A stretch of 64,000 nt of DNA from Echiichthys vipera (GCA_963691815.1 OY829658.1:10744173-10808172); one strand, 5' to 3'. Positions 50,647-62,019 are shown, numbered from the stretch's first letter. A program made the numbers and translations. Notes: generated by a model not told the origin, from the letters alone.

Positions 50647-52070
50647 CATTGTTGGCCAAGACCTAAGTTTATCCCCTACATAGCAGATACTACTATCTTG
50701 TACGTACTAGATAAACTTTGAGGCTACACTGGTCTGTTTTGAAAGTCCTGCTTGATGCACGATTCAAAGGGAAGTAAAAGTTCAGCAAAATGAATCATAA
50801 CAAGATGTTTTACCTTATTAGCGAACTACAAATGTCTGTAAAACATGTGTGCATAGGTGCCGACTTGGATTTAACAGTGTAGATATATCAGGTCTGATGG
50901 AATCATTTTGTGGAGATAGGGCATGTTCCACATGGCTACTTAATATTCACATCAATGGATAACATGACCATGATGCCTGCAGGCAGTGTAAACCTACCTA
51001 ATGTGCAAGAAATGCATTATGTAAAATAAATGTATCAACAAATAGCAAGTTAAGTACACACCTGGACATTATTTGTATATTGCAGCTGATGCGTCTGGTT
51101 ATGGCTGTTTCACAATAGCAGACTGCTGTTGTTTTCAGGTGATTTAGTATAGGTTTTGGTCAACAATGTCTGGAAAAAAGAATTCACCTTGCATTTCAGG
51201 GCTACCGTACTTTCTACCTCGTTTGTATGATGTGAAGCCAGGGTGGGGTCACTTCTAAAGGTGAGCCTCTAATTCAACAGGTATATTTTTGCATGACAAA
51301 GTCAACTAGTGCAGCTTTGAAGCCCACTACATAAATCCCTGAGTTTAAATTCCAGATTATAAAATCAGCAATTTGTGTGTTTCTTTACTGATCATGATTT
51401 TGTAGTTTGGGATTTTTTTTTGCTTGTTATTCAAGTTAATGCCTAGTGTCAGTTCCTGTATTGCAGTATCTTTTAATCCAAAGCCAGAAGGGATTGCGAA
51501 ATAGCTCAGAATAAAGGTACCTTTTCTCACTTTACCCATAACACTATACCCACAAAACTAAGGAACATCACATCTCAGCTCTTTCTCCAAATCCTTGAAA
51601 CAGTAGTTGCTGGACAATCACTCATATTGTCATAATCTGTAGAAGTGGTCATTGTTTTACTATTAGTCTGTGTCAGTGTGTCTTTATATGTGCTAATGTA
51701 TCTGAGTTTATGTGTTTATGTGCTTGTGTATGTTTTTATTTTAATACCATCAACTTTCCAGAGACTGCAGATTAAAATGAACCTGTAGGGCTAAATCTGG
51801 TACATTTACATGTTGTATCGTCCCGTCATAATTGAAATAAACATAAATATGAACCATTTTAGAACCAGGTTTCAGTCCTTTGAAACAACCCTTTTTTTAA
51901 CAGTTGGATTATGGATTGTGCTTTTAACTGGTCGTTCATTTGTCAGGAGAACAGTTAATTATAACAGACTCCTCTCAGATGTGATTGCAATCATTTTGTA
52001 TGTATTTGGCAGCAAGTGCATATCTGATCGAACATCAGTACCCCTTGAGAGTTTCTTTGGAGTACTGCTC

Positions 52071-52072
<2 letters not shown>
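50647..52072. other. Intergenic, no gene seen
   Basis: No exon recognised. The first few hundred bases may continue the preceding repeat. Confidence 0.55.

Positions 52073-52149
<77 letters not shown>
52073..52149. repeat. (TG)n microsatellite, 77 bp
   Basis: Pure TG run about 1 kb upstream of the cck promoter. Confidence 0.97.
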
Positions 52150-52150
<1 letters not shown>

Positions 52151-53068
52151 CAGTAAGCTAACTGAAGAACAGCTTCACACTATCACTCATTTATCGCTCC
52201 TAATTAGAGTCGAGCAATAAAAGGATGTCTGTTTTCCTCCACTATGATTCCCCAGTGGACGTTAGCCTTTGTTAACAGCCTCACTGATGCTACATTTCCT
52301 TGTCCACATTATCTCAGCAGGTGCAAACAGCTCCGGTGCCGTGACAGAGATCCTAATCCTGCCATGCATCAGCGGGCTGTCGGCCTCATTAATAAAAACA
52401 TTAACTCACAACAGCTGATCATTAGCTATTGACTCAGGCTGACTGATTTGCTACACCTGCATGATCGATGAGGCGGGTTAATGCTGTGTGCTTAGAGGGA
52501 GACAGGGGGGGGGGGGGGTAATAGGAGGTTGGTGGAGATGTCTCAGTTCGAGCTCAGTCACCTGTTAAATGAACAAAACTGAAAATTCTCCTCTCTGCTT
52601 CCGCCCACTTTTTTAATGTGTGAACATGCACTGACATCTAATACATGCATGGGTGTGTGTACAAATACACACACCCACGCATGCCTGACCACACAGCCAC
52701 CCTCTCCATCACCCACCCACAAACACGCACAGGCGCATCTTGTGACAGTTTAAGTTTAAGTGTGTATCATTCCATCAGTATACTGGATATAAATACACGT
52801 ATTGCCAGTAAATTAAATAACTTTTCAGTATTTCAAAATTAGTTTTAAGCTACACATTTGTACACATCAAAATGATGCACTGTTATGTGCACAACACACT
52901 GAAACACACACACATTAATGCACATCAACCAGGCAGCTCCTGAATTTTATGAGGAGCAAACAGACAATAAAACTGAATAACGCTGTTCTTTTGTTGAGGT
53001 TGTTGCAAATACACTCACACTAGGCTCGCAAAAACACACCGAGGAATACACAGGATGTACGCTGAGGC

Positions 53069-53113
<45 letters not shown>
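53069..53113. repeat. cck: (CA)n tract in the cck core promoter
   Basis: A pure CA run of about 45 bases ending 24 bases before the cck TATA box, so it occupies roughly -55 to -100 relative to the predicted start. Alternating purine-pyrimidine DNA here can adopt Z-form, and its length is likely polymorphic. Confidence 0.95.
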
Positions 53114-53116
<3 letters not shown>

Positions 53117-53137
53117 CACAAGGCACTGAGCATGGAG

Positions 53138-53144
53138 TATAAAA
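53138..53144 (+). promoter_or_regulatory. cck: cck TATA box
   Basis: TATAAAA in the context GGAGTATAAAAGGGGC, a textbook TATA element. It places transcription start near 53168, giving a 5' leader of about 58 bases before the donor at 53226. The CCK promoter is TATA-driven in other vertebrates. Confidence 0.85.
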
Positions 53145-53167
53145 GGGGCACCCTTCCCACTCAACAG

Positions 53168-53225
53168 AGAAGTGCTCTCCTCACTCTCACACACTCCTGT
53201 GACACGCTGAACCTCTTTTCTCAAG
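53168..53225 (+). other. cck: cck exon 1, non-coding (5' end approximate)
   Basis: About 58 bases from the predicted start downstream of the TATA box to the donor in TCAAG/GTAAGG at 53225/53226. It contains no ATG before the donor. CCK genes have a short untranslated first exon followed by the exon with the signal peptide. The start is inferred only from TATA spacing. Confidence 0.7.
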
Positions 53226-53888
53226 GTAAGGAAACCACTTTTCCTTTTACACTGTATGACAGATTTTAGACATTTGAGCATTGCATTTCTTTATGTTGTA
53301 AAAACATATTTTTTTCTTCTTCATAATCAGGCTAGAATTCAAACATGGAGGCAATTTTCCTTTTAAAAAAATTAGGAAAAGATGATAAAAACCTATACAT
53401 TTTGTTTCAATTTTGCCTTGAATTTCTTATATGTAACAGCAAAATTTATACAAATGCATAACATTTGGTATGTGTCTAAAATTATTGTTAATTAGAATGC
53501 TTTTTTTTTCATTTTATTTGGCGAATTTATTTCCAGAGATGTGGAAATGAAAGATTCTTTCTGCACTGACAGTCGGGTTACTTTGACCTGCTACTGCGCT
53601 CAGGAATGTCAAGATCCAACTCTCCTCAGTGTGTTGCAAGCTGTGCCCTTGGATGACAGTGTGAATATGGTGCTTCTGATTCTTGCCCCTTTTTCGGTGC
53701 GATCATTAACTGCAATAAAAGCAGTTGTCTGGCAGACGGCAGATGGTCTCAGTTGTAGTTTCTTAGTGTGGAAGATGACTGTTGCGTCAGGATACGCCTG
53801 CTGTAAACCCAAACTTGGACTGCATCTGAAATTCCAAATCATTAAACTTTCCCTGTGTTCTTCTCTCTCCCCTCTCTGTGCGCTTCAG

Positions 53889-54009
53889 ATGACTGCAGGG
53901 TTGTGTGTGTGTGTAGTGCTGGCAGTCTTGTGTACGAGCTGTTTGGGGCTCCCCTTCTCCTCCCAGCCCCTCGACGAGGGCCATCGCTCCATGTCCGCTG
54001 CTTCTGAAG
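53889..54009 (+). CDS. cck: cck coding exon 1: signal peptide and start of propeptide
   Basis: ATG is the first codon after the acceptor CTTCAG (ends 53888), behind a long pyrimidine tract. Encodes MTAGLCVCVVLAVLCTSCLG and then LPFSSQPLDEGHRSMSAASE. It ends GAAG/GTACAC, phase 1. Reading on into the 106-bp intron reaches a stop near 54123, so splicing is needed. The upstream frame is also open for over 100 codons, but that is intron 1. Confidence 0.92.
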
Positions 54010-55308
54010 GTACACATTTCTCACGGCGGGGTATAAAGGCAAGAACTCTCATTAATATCACAGTAATATCTGACATCTGCTCTTGTGTGTGTCTTTGTTC
54101 ATCTGTGTGGAGTAGCTCTCCTTGAGGCTGACACCCACACCTTGGGAGAGCCCCACCTCCAACACAGCCGCTCTGCCCCCCAGCTGAAAGCTCTTCCTCT
54201 GGCTGAGGATGAGGCAGACTCCCGAGCCAACCTCAGTGAGCTGCTGGCAAGACTCATCTCCTCCAGGAAAGGTGTGTGTGAGGATGTCCATGTGTATTTG
54301 AGTGTGTCTGTATTATTATTTTGTGTTTTGCGTCATCCTTGTTGCACCTGCAAAATCTTGAAGGATGTACGGGGTGTATGAGTTTGTGTGCATGTGAGTA
54401 TATAAAGAAAAACATCTGGCAACTTTCAGAGACAAGTGCTTTTTCCTACCATTCTCCTCCCCTCGGTCTTGCTAATTACTGGAATCAGCACAGAGCCAGC
54501 TTTGTAAAATGAATTAGTGGCTCTGAAAAGCTTTTGTGGTTTGAAAGAGCGTGTATTAGTGTGCGCAGCCTTCCGGTCATTCTCCTTGTACCATCTTATT
54601 GCACTGTTTTCTCCCCGTTTGACTCTCAGTTGCTCTTTTTTTCTTCTTCAATGCCAAGAAAACAAGCCCTCAACCCTGTCACAGTTCCTCATGTTGAACA
54701 CATCGATCTCTCTGGCTGTGTGACAGGACCAGGGGACCGTCCGAACTCTGACAGTGAACAACACACACACTTAATACTTACCGTGAAGACCTGAATCTTT
54801 TGTTTCGACTTCCAGAAACGGACTTCTTGTGTGTCCACATCTCTGTGCGTAACAATTCCTGCAGCCTGAAACTTCGGAACACATTGTCACCGAGCTACAG
54901 ACAGTCTGCCAAATTTTTTTACATCAGCGGTTAGAAAACGACACTAAATGCTCTGAAGAAAAGGTTTCTGCGTCTTCAGCCACATTAAGCTGCAAAGTTT
55001 CTAATTGGCTGTTGCATAATCTCCAGCACAAGAACTTTAGAAACAGAAAAATGTAAAAACAGACTCAGAAACTACAACAAACTCTGACAGTGAAATCTAT
55101 AAAATGTCAAAAGGCATATTGAACATAATATGTAATACCCTAAGGGAATGTGTGCATGTGTGTTTTCTGTTTAATCGTGCGTGTGTGTTTGTGGGTGTCT
55201 GTGTTCGTGTGCTCGCTGTTCACTTGCATGTTTCGGCGTAGGAGGTGTCGTTGTCGAGCCTTCTGCAGCCAATCTTCTTAGCACACCAGGGAACTGAAAC
55301 ACTGTGTT

Positions 55309-55339
<31 letters not shown>

Positions 55340-55341
55340 TC

Positions 55342-55383
<42 letters not shown>

Positions 55384-56615
55384 TGCGTGTGTGTGTGTGT
55401 GTAGGAGGATGTGGGTGGAGTGAAAAACGCAGTGAGCGGGCAATTGATTACGGAATAACATTTCTGCTTCACTTTACTTGGAATAAAAAGTGGGAGATTC
55501 AGAGATGTTTTACACGATCGGAGGTCACAGTACGTATGTGGCAGAAGAAGACGAAGAAACAAGGGGGCAATGGTCATTCCAAGGGAGTGGACACACGCCA
55601 GTGTAAATGTACACATTGATAAATATACATGCATGGACACACAAAGAACAAGAGGGTAATAGTATGTTGTCACACTCCAGATGCCGTTGAAATGTCCCCT
55701 ATATTTTGGTGTGTGAATGAGAGCGAGAGAGAGAGAGAGACAGAGAGATAATGAGAAAGAGACAATACACATGTCCAAAAGCAAACCAAATCAATAGAGT
55801 CACACAAAGTCAAATCTAGACAAGAGGAATTTTAAACACAGAGTAGTGACATTAACTAAACATTATCCTGTTTCTGCTGTGGGGCTGCTGCAAACACTTT
55901 GGTCTCAGGAAGGCATAAATAACAAATTGTGAGAAGTGTAATTTAGTAATGAACTGAAATTACCGCTAAACTGTCGTCGTATGGGGGGAGAAACTGAGCA
56001 AAAGAAAGTTTCAAAAGTGATGACATTTTTGATATTAAAAGCATCAATCACTGACAATAAATTTAAGAGCATGAAGCCTATTAACTGCTCAGTCACTGAG
56101 AGCATCACTTGTGTCCTAGCTCACCCCAAAACTGCCAATTTCACCAAATGTAATAGAATGAGGATGTTTATCGTTATTACAAAAGCACAAAATGAATCCT
56201 CTCAGTTGTCTCGCAGCATTAAAAATATGATTAGAGTCACTTATGTGTTATTGCACCACATTCGCTCGTATCCACAATCAGAGAATTTCAAACTAGCTTT
56301 CTCCAGCTGTCCCTGCGAAGAAACGAGCCAAAAGTAGAAGCACGGCCCAGTGAAGTTTTTAATCCGCTCTCATGTCTTAACTTACTCTAAGGAATACTAA
56401 TTTCCCTCCTGCTCTGTCTCTCCTCCACCCACGCCCTCTATCACCTCCACCCCTCCTAATCCTCACTTCTCCTACCAGGTTCTGTGCGTAGAAACTCCAC
56501 GGCAAACAGCAAAGTCAACGGACTGAGTGCCAACCACCGGATAGCAGACAGGGACTACTTGGGGTGGATGGATTTCGGCCGCCGCAGTGCAGAGGAGTAT
56601 GAGTACTCCTCGTAG
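53889..56615 (+). CDS. cck: Cholecystokinin precursor (3 coding exons, 137 residues, complete)
   Basis: Coding segments 53889-54009, 54116-54271 and 56479-56615 join in frame (both introns phase 1) to a 137-residue preprohormone. Residues 1-20 are a signal peptide (hydrophobic core VCVVLAVL, cleavage near CLG/LPF). A variable spacer follows with SELLARLISSRKG. CCK-8 is residues 118-125, DYLGWMDF, preceded by Arg117 and followed by Gly126 (amide donor) and Arg127-Arg128 (cleavage). Tyr119 is the sulfation site. The C-terminal flank SAEEYEYSS has two further tyrosines. It is secreted by gut endocrine cells and neurons and acts on CCK receptors in digestion and satiety. Leu instead of Met at CCK-8 position 3 is typical of fish. 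Teleosts have two cck paralogues; which one this is cannot be decided here. Confidence 0.96.
54116..54271 (+). CDS. cck: cck coding exon 2: propeptide spacer
   Basis: The acceptor GTAG ends at 54115. It encodes ALLEADTHTLGEPHLQHSRS and continues to ADSRANLSELLARLISSRK. The SELLARLISSRK segment is the conserved part of fish CCK spacers and provides basic residues for longer CCK forms. Donor GGTGTGTG, phase 1, at 54272. The preceding intron is only 106 bp. Confidence 0.9.
54272..56478 (+). other. cck: cck intron 3 (2.2 kb) with GT microsatellite
   Basis: Contains a long interrupted (GT)n tract at about 55311-55402 (including TTCGG and TTTGTGCG breaks). The open frames over it, including the 118-codon frame at 55981-56337, are chance. 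A pyrimidine-rich stretch (TCTCCTCCACCC onward) precedes the acceptor CTACCAG ending at 56478. Confidence 0.85.
56479..56615 (+). CDS. cck: cck coding exon 3: bioactive CCK-8 and C-terminal flank
   Basis: Encodes GSVRRNSTANSKVNGLSANH, then RIADRDYLGWMDFGRRSAEE, then YEYSS and TAG at 56613-56615. Both the monobasic Arg before Asp-Tyr and the Gly-Arg-Arg amidation/cleavage signal are intact, so amidated sulfated CCK-8 can be made. The frame and split Gly codon agree with the previous exon. Confidence 0.97.
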
Positions 56616-56925
56616 AGGGAAGTCACGGCTCATACCCCTGCGTACGGGCACACGGGAAAAAGAAGAAAGAAAAAAAAACACGCAAGCTGGCTCCTCACTG
56701 TCTCACAATAAGAGTCTATTTATGATGTATTTGTTGTACATTTGTTTGTAAAACTGTAATAATGCAATATACATTACTTATGCCAAATTTTGCAGAAAAG
56801 CTCTCACTGTCCAAGGTTTGTTTGTTTCTGGTTTTCTCTGGTTTCTTTATTATTTTGAGTGGAAAGGATTGGAATGGTGTGAAGGTCTGTTGGGACTGAA
56901 TAAAGATTGGAAATATCTCTCTGTG
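56616..56925 (+). other. cck: cck 3' UTR
   Basis: About 310 bases from the stop to just after the AATAAA at 56899. AT-rich, with TTTATGATGTATTTGTTGTA and a TTTG/TTTCT-rich middle. The last about 75 bases of this UTR are contained in the downstream duplicate at 59366-59485. Confidence 0.8.
56899..56904 (+). terminator. cck: cck polyadenylation signal
   Basis: AATAAA 284 bases after the stop codon, followed by TATCTCTCTGTGCATATG, a T/GT-rich element suited to cleavage about 15-25 bases downstream. Confidence 0.8.
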
Positions 56926-58811
56926 CATATGCATTCTTACAATACAGTGCTTAAATAAGATCCATTAACATTCATCGGGTGCACTGGGTGTCAAAAACCA
57001 GATTATCTGTGGTACTTCATTTCTGCAGCAAGCGTCTTCAATTATAATGCATCTCTTTGTAGTATTATAATGAATATGGGCCCTACCAATCACAAATGAA
57101 ACTAGAGATGACAGAGATGACAGTCATACCACGTTGATAAGCACACACAGTTGCTCGAAAAGCCATTTGACATTTTATGAGGGCCTTCTGAACATATGAA
57201 ATCATCTTTAAACACATTAAATCATTGACTTTGTTCCTAATTTGGTCAAGACTTGTGTATTAAATTCCAAATAAATGTCTCTTACAGTCTTCTATGCATC
57301 TAGCCTACACTCCACCTACTGTTCTCATTCACTGTTTGCGCATATAACTAAGAAAAGTAATGCACTGTAATTTGTGTGAAATCCACCTATTTTTTACTGT
57401 AGAAAATACATCCAGGGCAGACGACGTAGCATAAGACCACTAAACTCCACGTAAGGAGACGGGTCAAGGTGCTGGATGAGTCCCAAAACAACAGGACAAC
57501 CACCCGGGGGACTTGTGTTTGTGTGCCGGCATTGTTATTGTCCTGGAAGTACTAAGACAAACCACAACCTTTTTTCTAATCCTAGCCAAGTTTAACCAAC
57601 CCGTTTCGATGCCTTGCCCTGTCACCTCTTGTGGCTTAACTTCACTTTACCTTAGTTTTGGTGCCTAAACCAACAGTCATCTTGTATCGACCGTTTTAAT
57701 GGAATTCCATTGCTAGGCAACAGCCTTGGTCCTTGGTCACTTCATGTCAGCTGATGTCGTTCACGTTCACGGCCACAGGAATCAAACTTGGACACATTCA
57801 GAACGTTTATGTTAACATCTTTGAAAAGGTCTGCTGCCGAAACAGAACAGTTGTCGTCCTCCTCCGGCGTTAAATAGAACACATTATTTTGTAAGATATA
57901 TATGAATTGTTCCGCATAACTTTCCGTAAAAATATCATACAAACCTGTTGATGAGAATATGTTGATCAACTTAACCGGAATGATTTTGACAATGAATACA
58001 CAGAGGAAGACTCCTTCTGTTCTGAATAAGATGGATCGCAGTTTATCAGCCCTGAAATATCTCAGCATTTATACCCATCTGTGTGGACAGCGTGGACACA
58101 TTTCACATTTCTTGAACTCAAAGGAGATTATTGGTATTGTGGTATAGATATAAAATGATCAATATTAATCAAATTATTCAATAAATCATTTATGGTGAAT
58201 TCTTGCAGCATGCTTATACTGAGCTCTGATTATGCTGGTGATTGGCTGTCTAATGTTCCACGTCATAGAGGCATGCAGAACAAGCACTGCGTTACGCACA
58301 GAGACGATGCTCATGTGGGTGAGATGTTGCATTTTGAGAGGCTTGACTATTGTGTTTTTGGCTTAGGTGTAAAAGAGCGGGAAAAACAAAGATTTGTACT
58401 GCGTGTGTGGCATTTCTATTTGTTAAAATTGATTTTCAAAATTTGGTATTTTTGGTAAGTATCATTCAATAGCGGTGTCAATTGCTATTGCTATCCTTGA
58501 AATCTTTGATTGATACCAAGCCCTATCTGGTCCATCACATCCCTATTGCCCAAAACGACTTTTCCCCATTGACTTAAATGGCGAAAGAGATGTCTGCAAA
58601 TAAGTGGATACATTTTTTTGAGTGTCACAACCCCTGCAAAATAACTAATTTCACTGTCAGCATTTGATCCATTTGGTCCAATAACATTTTGAAAGTCTAG
58701 AAGAGCTGCACGATCAAATTGATTAAATTCCCTTCAAGTGAAAAACTAAAACCAGAAGTAGCATCAGAAGTCACTAGTGTGCCCGCTCTATGGGCCCAAC
58801 AGTGCAGAAGC
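56926..58811. other. Intergenic, no gene seen
   Basis: Includes a likely old repeat at 57410-57710 (CACCCGGGGGACTTGTGTTT, GTGTGCCGGCATTGTTATTG, TTTTGGTGCCTAAACCAACA, by recall). A 108-codon - strand open frame at 57742-58068 has no recognised domain and no splice or promoter support. Confidence 0.5.
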
Positions 58812-58925
58812 AGTTCAATTCAATTCAATTCAATTTTATTCATAGTGCTAAATCATGACAAAAGTTACCTCAGGCAGTGCCCATCATTAGATCATTTGAG
58901 TAGTTTTAGATGTGGCACTTGAACC
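58812..58925 (+). repeat. (CAATT)n-headed teleost dispersed repeat
   Basis: TTCAATTCAATTCAATTCAA followed by TTTTATTCATAGTGCTAAATC and AAAGTTACCTCAGGCAGTGC resembles the abundant fish repeat beginning CAATTCAATTCAATTTTATT (recall). Confidence 0.65.
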
Positions 58926-59365
58926 TTTTTGGCTTCATGCGCCACTGAGCAGCTTTCATAAGAATGAATGGAGCTCCACCTCCAAAGCTGTATCCAGTTC
59001 TCTTCATAAATCGGTGTTTTGAAGCCACCTCTCTTTAATGACAGTTAGAATATGTCATTAAAGGGACTATCTTGGTTGAAATGGGCTCTGAAAGAAGTGG
59101 GGTGTTTCTGTTCCTGTATGTTGTCTGTGAAGTTATTAGTGTTGTTGAGCATTTCTTCTTCTGTTGTGTTCATGGTTGTTATTTGTTCTGCTTTATATTC
59201 AAACTAATGGAATTGTTTGAAAAATATATAACCTTGTACATATCACTATGAAAGATAAGACCTCAGTCTGCCTTCACATCCCTGAGTAAAGAGTCACTGC
59301 TTATCCTATATTAGTTAGTTATTACTTATAATAAATTATATATATATTGAAATATAAATCAATCA

Positions 59366-59485
59366 ATTATTTTGAGTGGAAAGGACTGGAATGGTGTGAA
59401 GGTCTGTTGGGACTCAATAAAGATTGGAAATATCTCTCTGTGCATATGCATTCTTACAATACAGTGCTTAAATAAGATCCATTAA
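59366..59485 (+). repeat. 120-bp duplicate of the cck 3' end
   Basis: Copies 56849-56968 (cck 3' UTR end, polyadenylation signal and about 45 bases beyond) with 2 mismatches in 120 (T to C in AAAGGATTGG; G to C before AATAAA). It is flanked by perfect 12-bp repeats AAATATAAATCA at 59350-59361 and 59485-59496, with four extra bases on the left side. The original copy has no such flanks, so this is the derived copy. It carries an intact AATAAA at 59416. Confidence 0.93.
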
Positions 59486-59496
59486 AATATAAATCA

Positions 59497-60401
59497 CTGT
59501 CTTCTCGCAGCTATTCAAATGGAAATGAATAGATAACAAAAGTGTTGCAAACCACTGTGTCAGAGGTCAGTGTCTTTGCCCAATGCAAAACGATGAAAAC
59601 AAAAGCTGTACTGTGGTGAATTACGGGTAACTTTGCTGGTAATATGAATGAAAAGGGAGAGATGCTGCGAAAAAGGGTCAGCGTGCAGTCTCAAAAGAGA
59701 TGAAAGTCAGTGAATGCATCATTCAGAATGCGTGCCTGGGAATGTTTAAGAATATCTTCAAAAAGACAGCAAGATCAAAATAAGCTTAAAGCTTTAGCTT
59801 TATAAGCCTGCGCTAAATATGGAACATTTTAATGCGTTTGGAGAAACTGATATCGATTGAATTATTAAAGCAGACTCCAAATAATTAAGGGATAATGTAG
59901 AGCGAGTGGGACATTATTGAACATAGAAGCCTGCAGGGTGTCTGTTGTACATAGCAGCGGCCTATTAGTCAGAAATAACAGGTAGAAAGAAATTGACAAA
60001 TCAGAATGGATCAGTCAACACATTTGTGTAACAAATCCCAATAATTGCTCTGGCCCCTATATCTGCTTTTGGAGAGCAGTATGTTATGAGTCAAGGCAGA
60101 AGAGATTTGATGAGGGTATTGACTCACTTGACATTTCATTTCTTTTTTCTTTTTTTTTTTACGATTACTATGAAAACACCAACTCCGACAAAGCCTGATT
60201 AACCTGTAGAATGTTTTAGTAAAGGAGAGAGGAGAAATCCACAGTGGTGGTGAAGCAGCCCATTATGCCGCTCCTGTCCCCGCGTGTTAAGTGAAAGATG
60301 TGTCTGCGTGAGTGAGAGGTGCAGAGAGGGATCGATGGACAACGCAGATCGTGAATTATTCAGCGAAGTGGTTTTGGATACCTTGGGGATGCTGTGTGTT
60401 A

Positions 60402-60406
<5 letters not shown>
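59497..60406. other. Intergenic, no gene seen
   Basis: AT-rich anonymous sequence with no recognised exon. Confidence 0.6.

Positions 60407-60463
<57 letters not shown>
60407..60463. repeat. (TG)n microsatellite
   Basis: Pure TG run of about 57 bases. A second tract of the same type follows 160 bases later. Confidence 0.97.
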
Positions 60464-60465
<2 letters not shown>

Positions 60466-60621
60466 GGCATTGAAGCCCCGGGCCTGGACTGAGGTCGCAC
60501 TTGAATCAGAAATTTATAGAGACTTGAGATTCTGAGAGGGGCATGGGAATTGACTCTTTCTGTTTAAAGATCTATGGCCAACTTGAGAGCTGAAAAGGTT
60601 TAAAGGCTTGGACTGCCAGCA

Positions 60622-60622
<1 letters not shown>

Positions 60623-60697
<75 letters not shown>
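60623..60697. repeat. (TG)n microsatellite
   Basis: Pure TG run of about 75 bases. Confidence 0.97.
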
Positions 60698-60699
<2 letters not shown>

Positions 60700-61622
60700 C
60701 AGCAGATGTGTGGATGTGGATATCTGCTTGGAGAGCCAATGATGCAAAAATAAAAAAAAAGGTTGAAAGGCGAATGCATGCATAGCCTACAACATGGAGC
60801 TATTGGCGCACTCATACATGCATAAGTGCTCTGGTTTTGTGTGCTAATGGGCAAAGCCACACACTCATGAAAGGAACATGAGGTCCAAGAGTGTGGCTGT
60901 GATAAAGATCCAGCATCGATGATGAGCAGATGGTCTGAGCTCTTCCCGGATCATCCATGAAGCTGGCTCGACGTACTGGTTTTCATTCTCTGTCCTGTCT
61001 GTCTCCAAAATTTCCATTCTTTAACTTCAGATGAGTTTTATTCACTTCAAAGGCATTTTACTGGCATCTAAAACAAAACGATGTACGGTAGAAGCAGGAA
61101 GGAGAGCTATCTTTGATGCTCTGGACTAAAACCCTGCTGATCACATATTATAGATTCATCTTGTGACCATCACCACATACCACAGAAGCAAATGTTGGGA
61201 AACAACTCAGAGCAATTTCCTGTATCTGTGTCACATGTTCCGTCTCTTCAGGAGACGAGAAAAAAAAATCCTGTGAAATGAAGACAGGTTATGACTGATC
61301 CCTTAGTTCAATAATCACCATGTAAATATTGGACCCATTTTTCGCAAGCTACTATCTCTTGAACATTTTGACCGTAAAATCCCATTGTTCAGAAGGACAG
61401 ATCAGGAGAAAATTAACTTTGTTTGATACTTGTTTCTGTCTCAGAAACAAACTCTCGTGAACACGGCTAAGCTAATGTCAGCTATCGTTCGCAAACGCCT
61501 CAGATAACTCATTTTTGTAATGCTAAATATGACCATTAGCTGTGTAAATATTGCATGATAGCTAAAGAAAGTATAAATAAATATTGCAGGTTTAACTTTC
61601 TAACCATTCACATGATGTTCAT
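60698..61622. other. Intergenic, no gene seen
   Basis: No exon, RNA or bounded repeat recognised. Confidence 0.6.
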
Positions 61623-61962
61623 GCGGCACGGTGGTGTGGTGGTTAGCACTGTCGCCTCACAGCAGGTTCCAAGTTCTTCTCTTTGGAGTTTGCATGTTCT
61701 CCCCGTGTCTGAATGGGTTTTCTCCGGGTTCTCTGGCTTCCTCCCACAGTTGACGTGCACATGTTTAGGTTAACTGATGACTCTAAATTGCCCGTATGTG
61801 TGAATGTGGGTGTGAATGGTTGTCTGTCTCTGTTTGTCTCTATGTGCCCTGCGATAGACTGGTGTCTTGTCCAGGACCTCGCGCCCGATGTCAGCTGGGA
61901 GTGGCTCCAGCCCACCTGTGACGCCGATAGGGACAAGCGGTTGAAGATGGATGGATGGATGA
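61623..61962 (+). repeat. V-SINE/DANA-like SINE, nearly full length
   Basis: The head GCGGCACGGTGGTGTGGTGG with A-box-like GGTTAGCACTGTCGCC is followed by the conserved central domain GTTTGCATGTTCTCCCCGTG and GGTTTTCTCCGGGTTCTCTG. Then come TCTAAATTGCCCGTATGTGT and the tail GATGTCAGCTGGGAGTGGCT, ending in ATGGATGGATGG. The B-box segment present in the 16147 copy is deleted (CACAGCA joins GGTTCCAAG). Possible short target duplication GTTCAT on both sides. Open frames over it are artefacts. Confidence 0.85.
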
Positions 61963-62019
61963 CGTTCATTACACTTTCAAACAATTACGAATATGCTAGC
62001 ATAAGACATTAAGAAGACC

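Noticed and set aside
55981..56337. 118-codon open frame inside cck intron 3
   Set aside because: No domain and no splice sites linking it to the cck frame; the real exon begins at 56479.
57742..58068. 108-codon open frame on the - strand with a plausible acidic sequence (TPEEDDN)
   Set aside because: No recognised domain, no promoter or splice evidence. May be a transposon remnant, but I could not tie it to a family.
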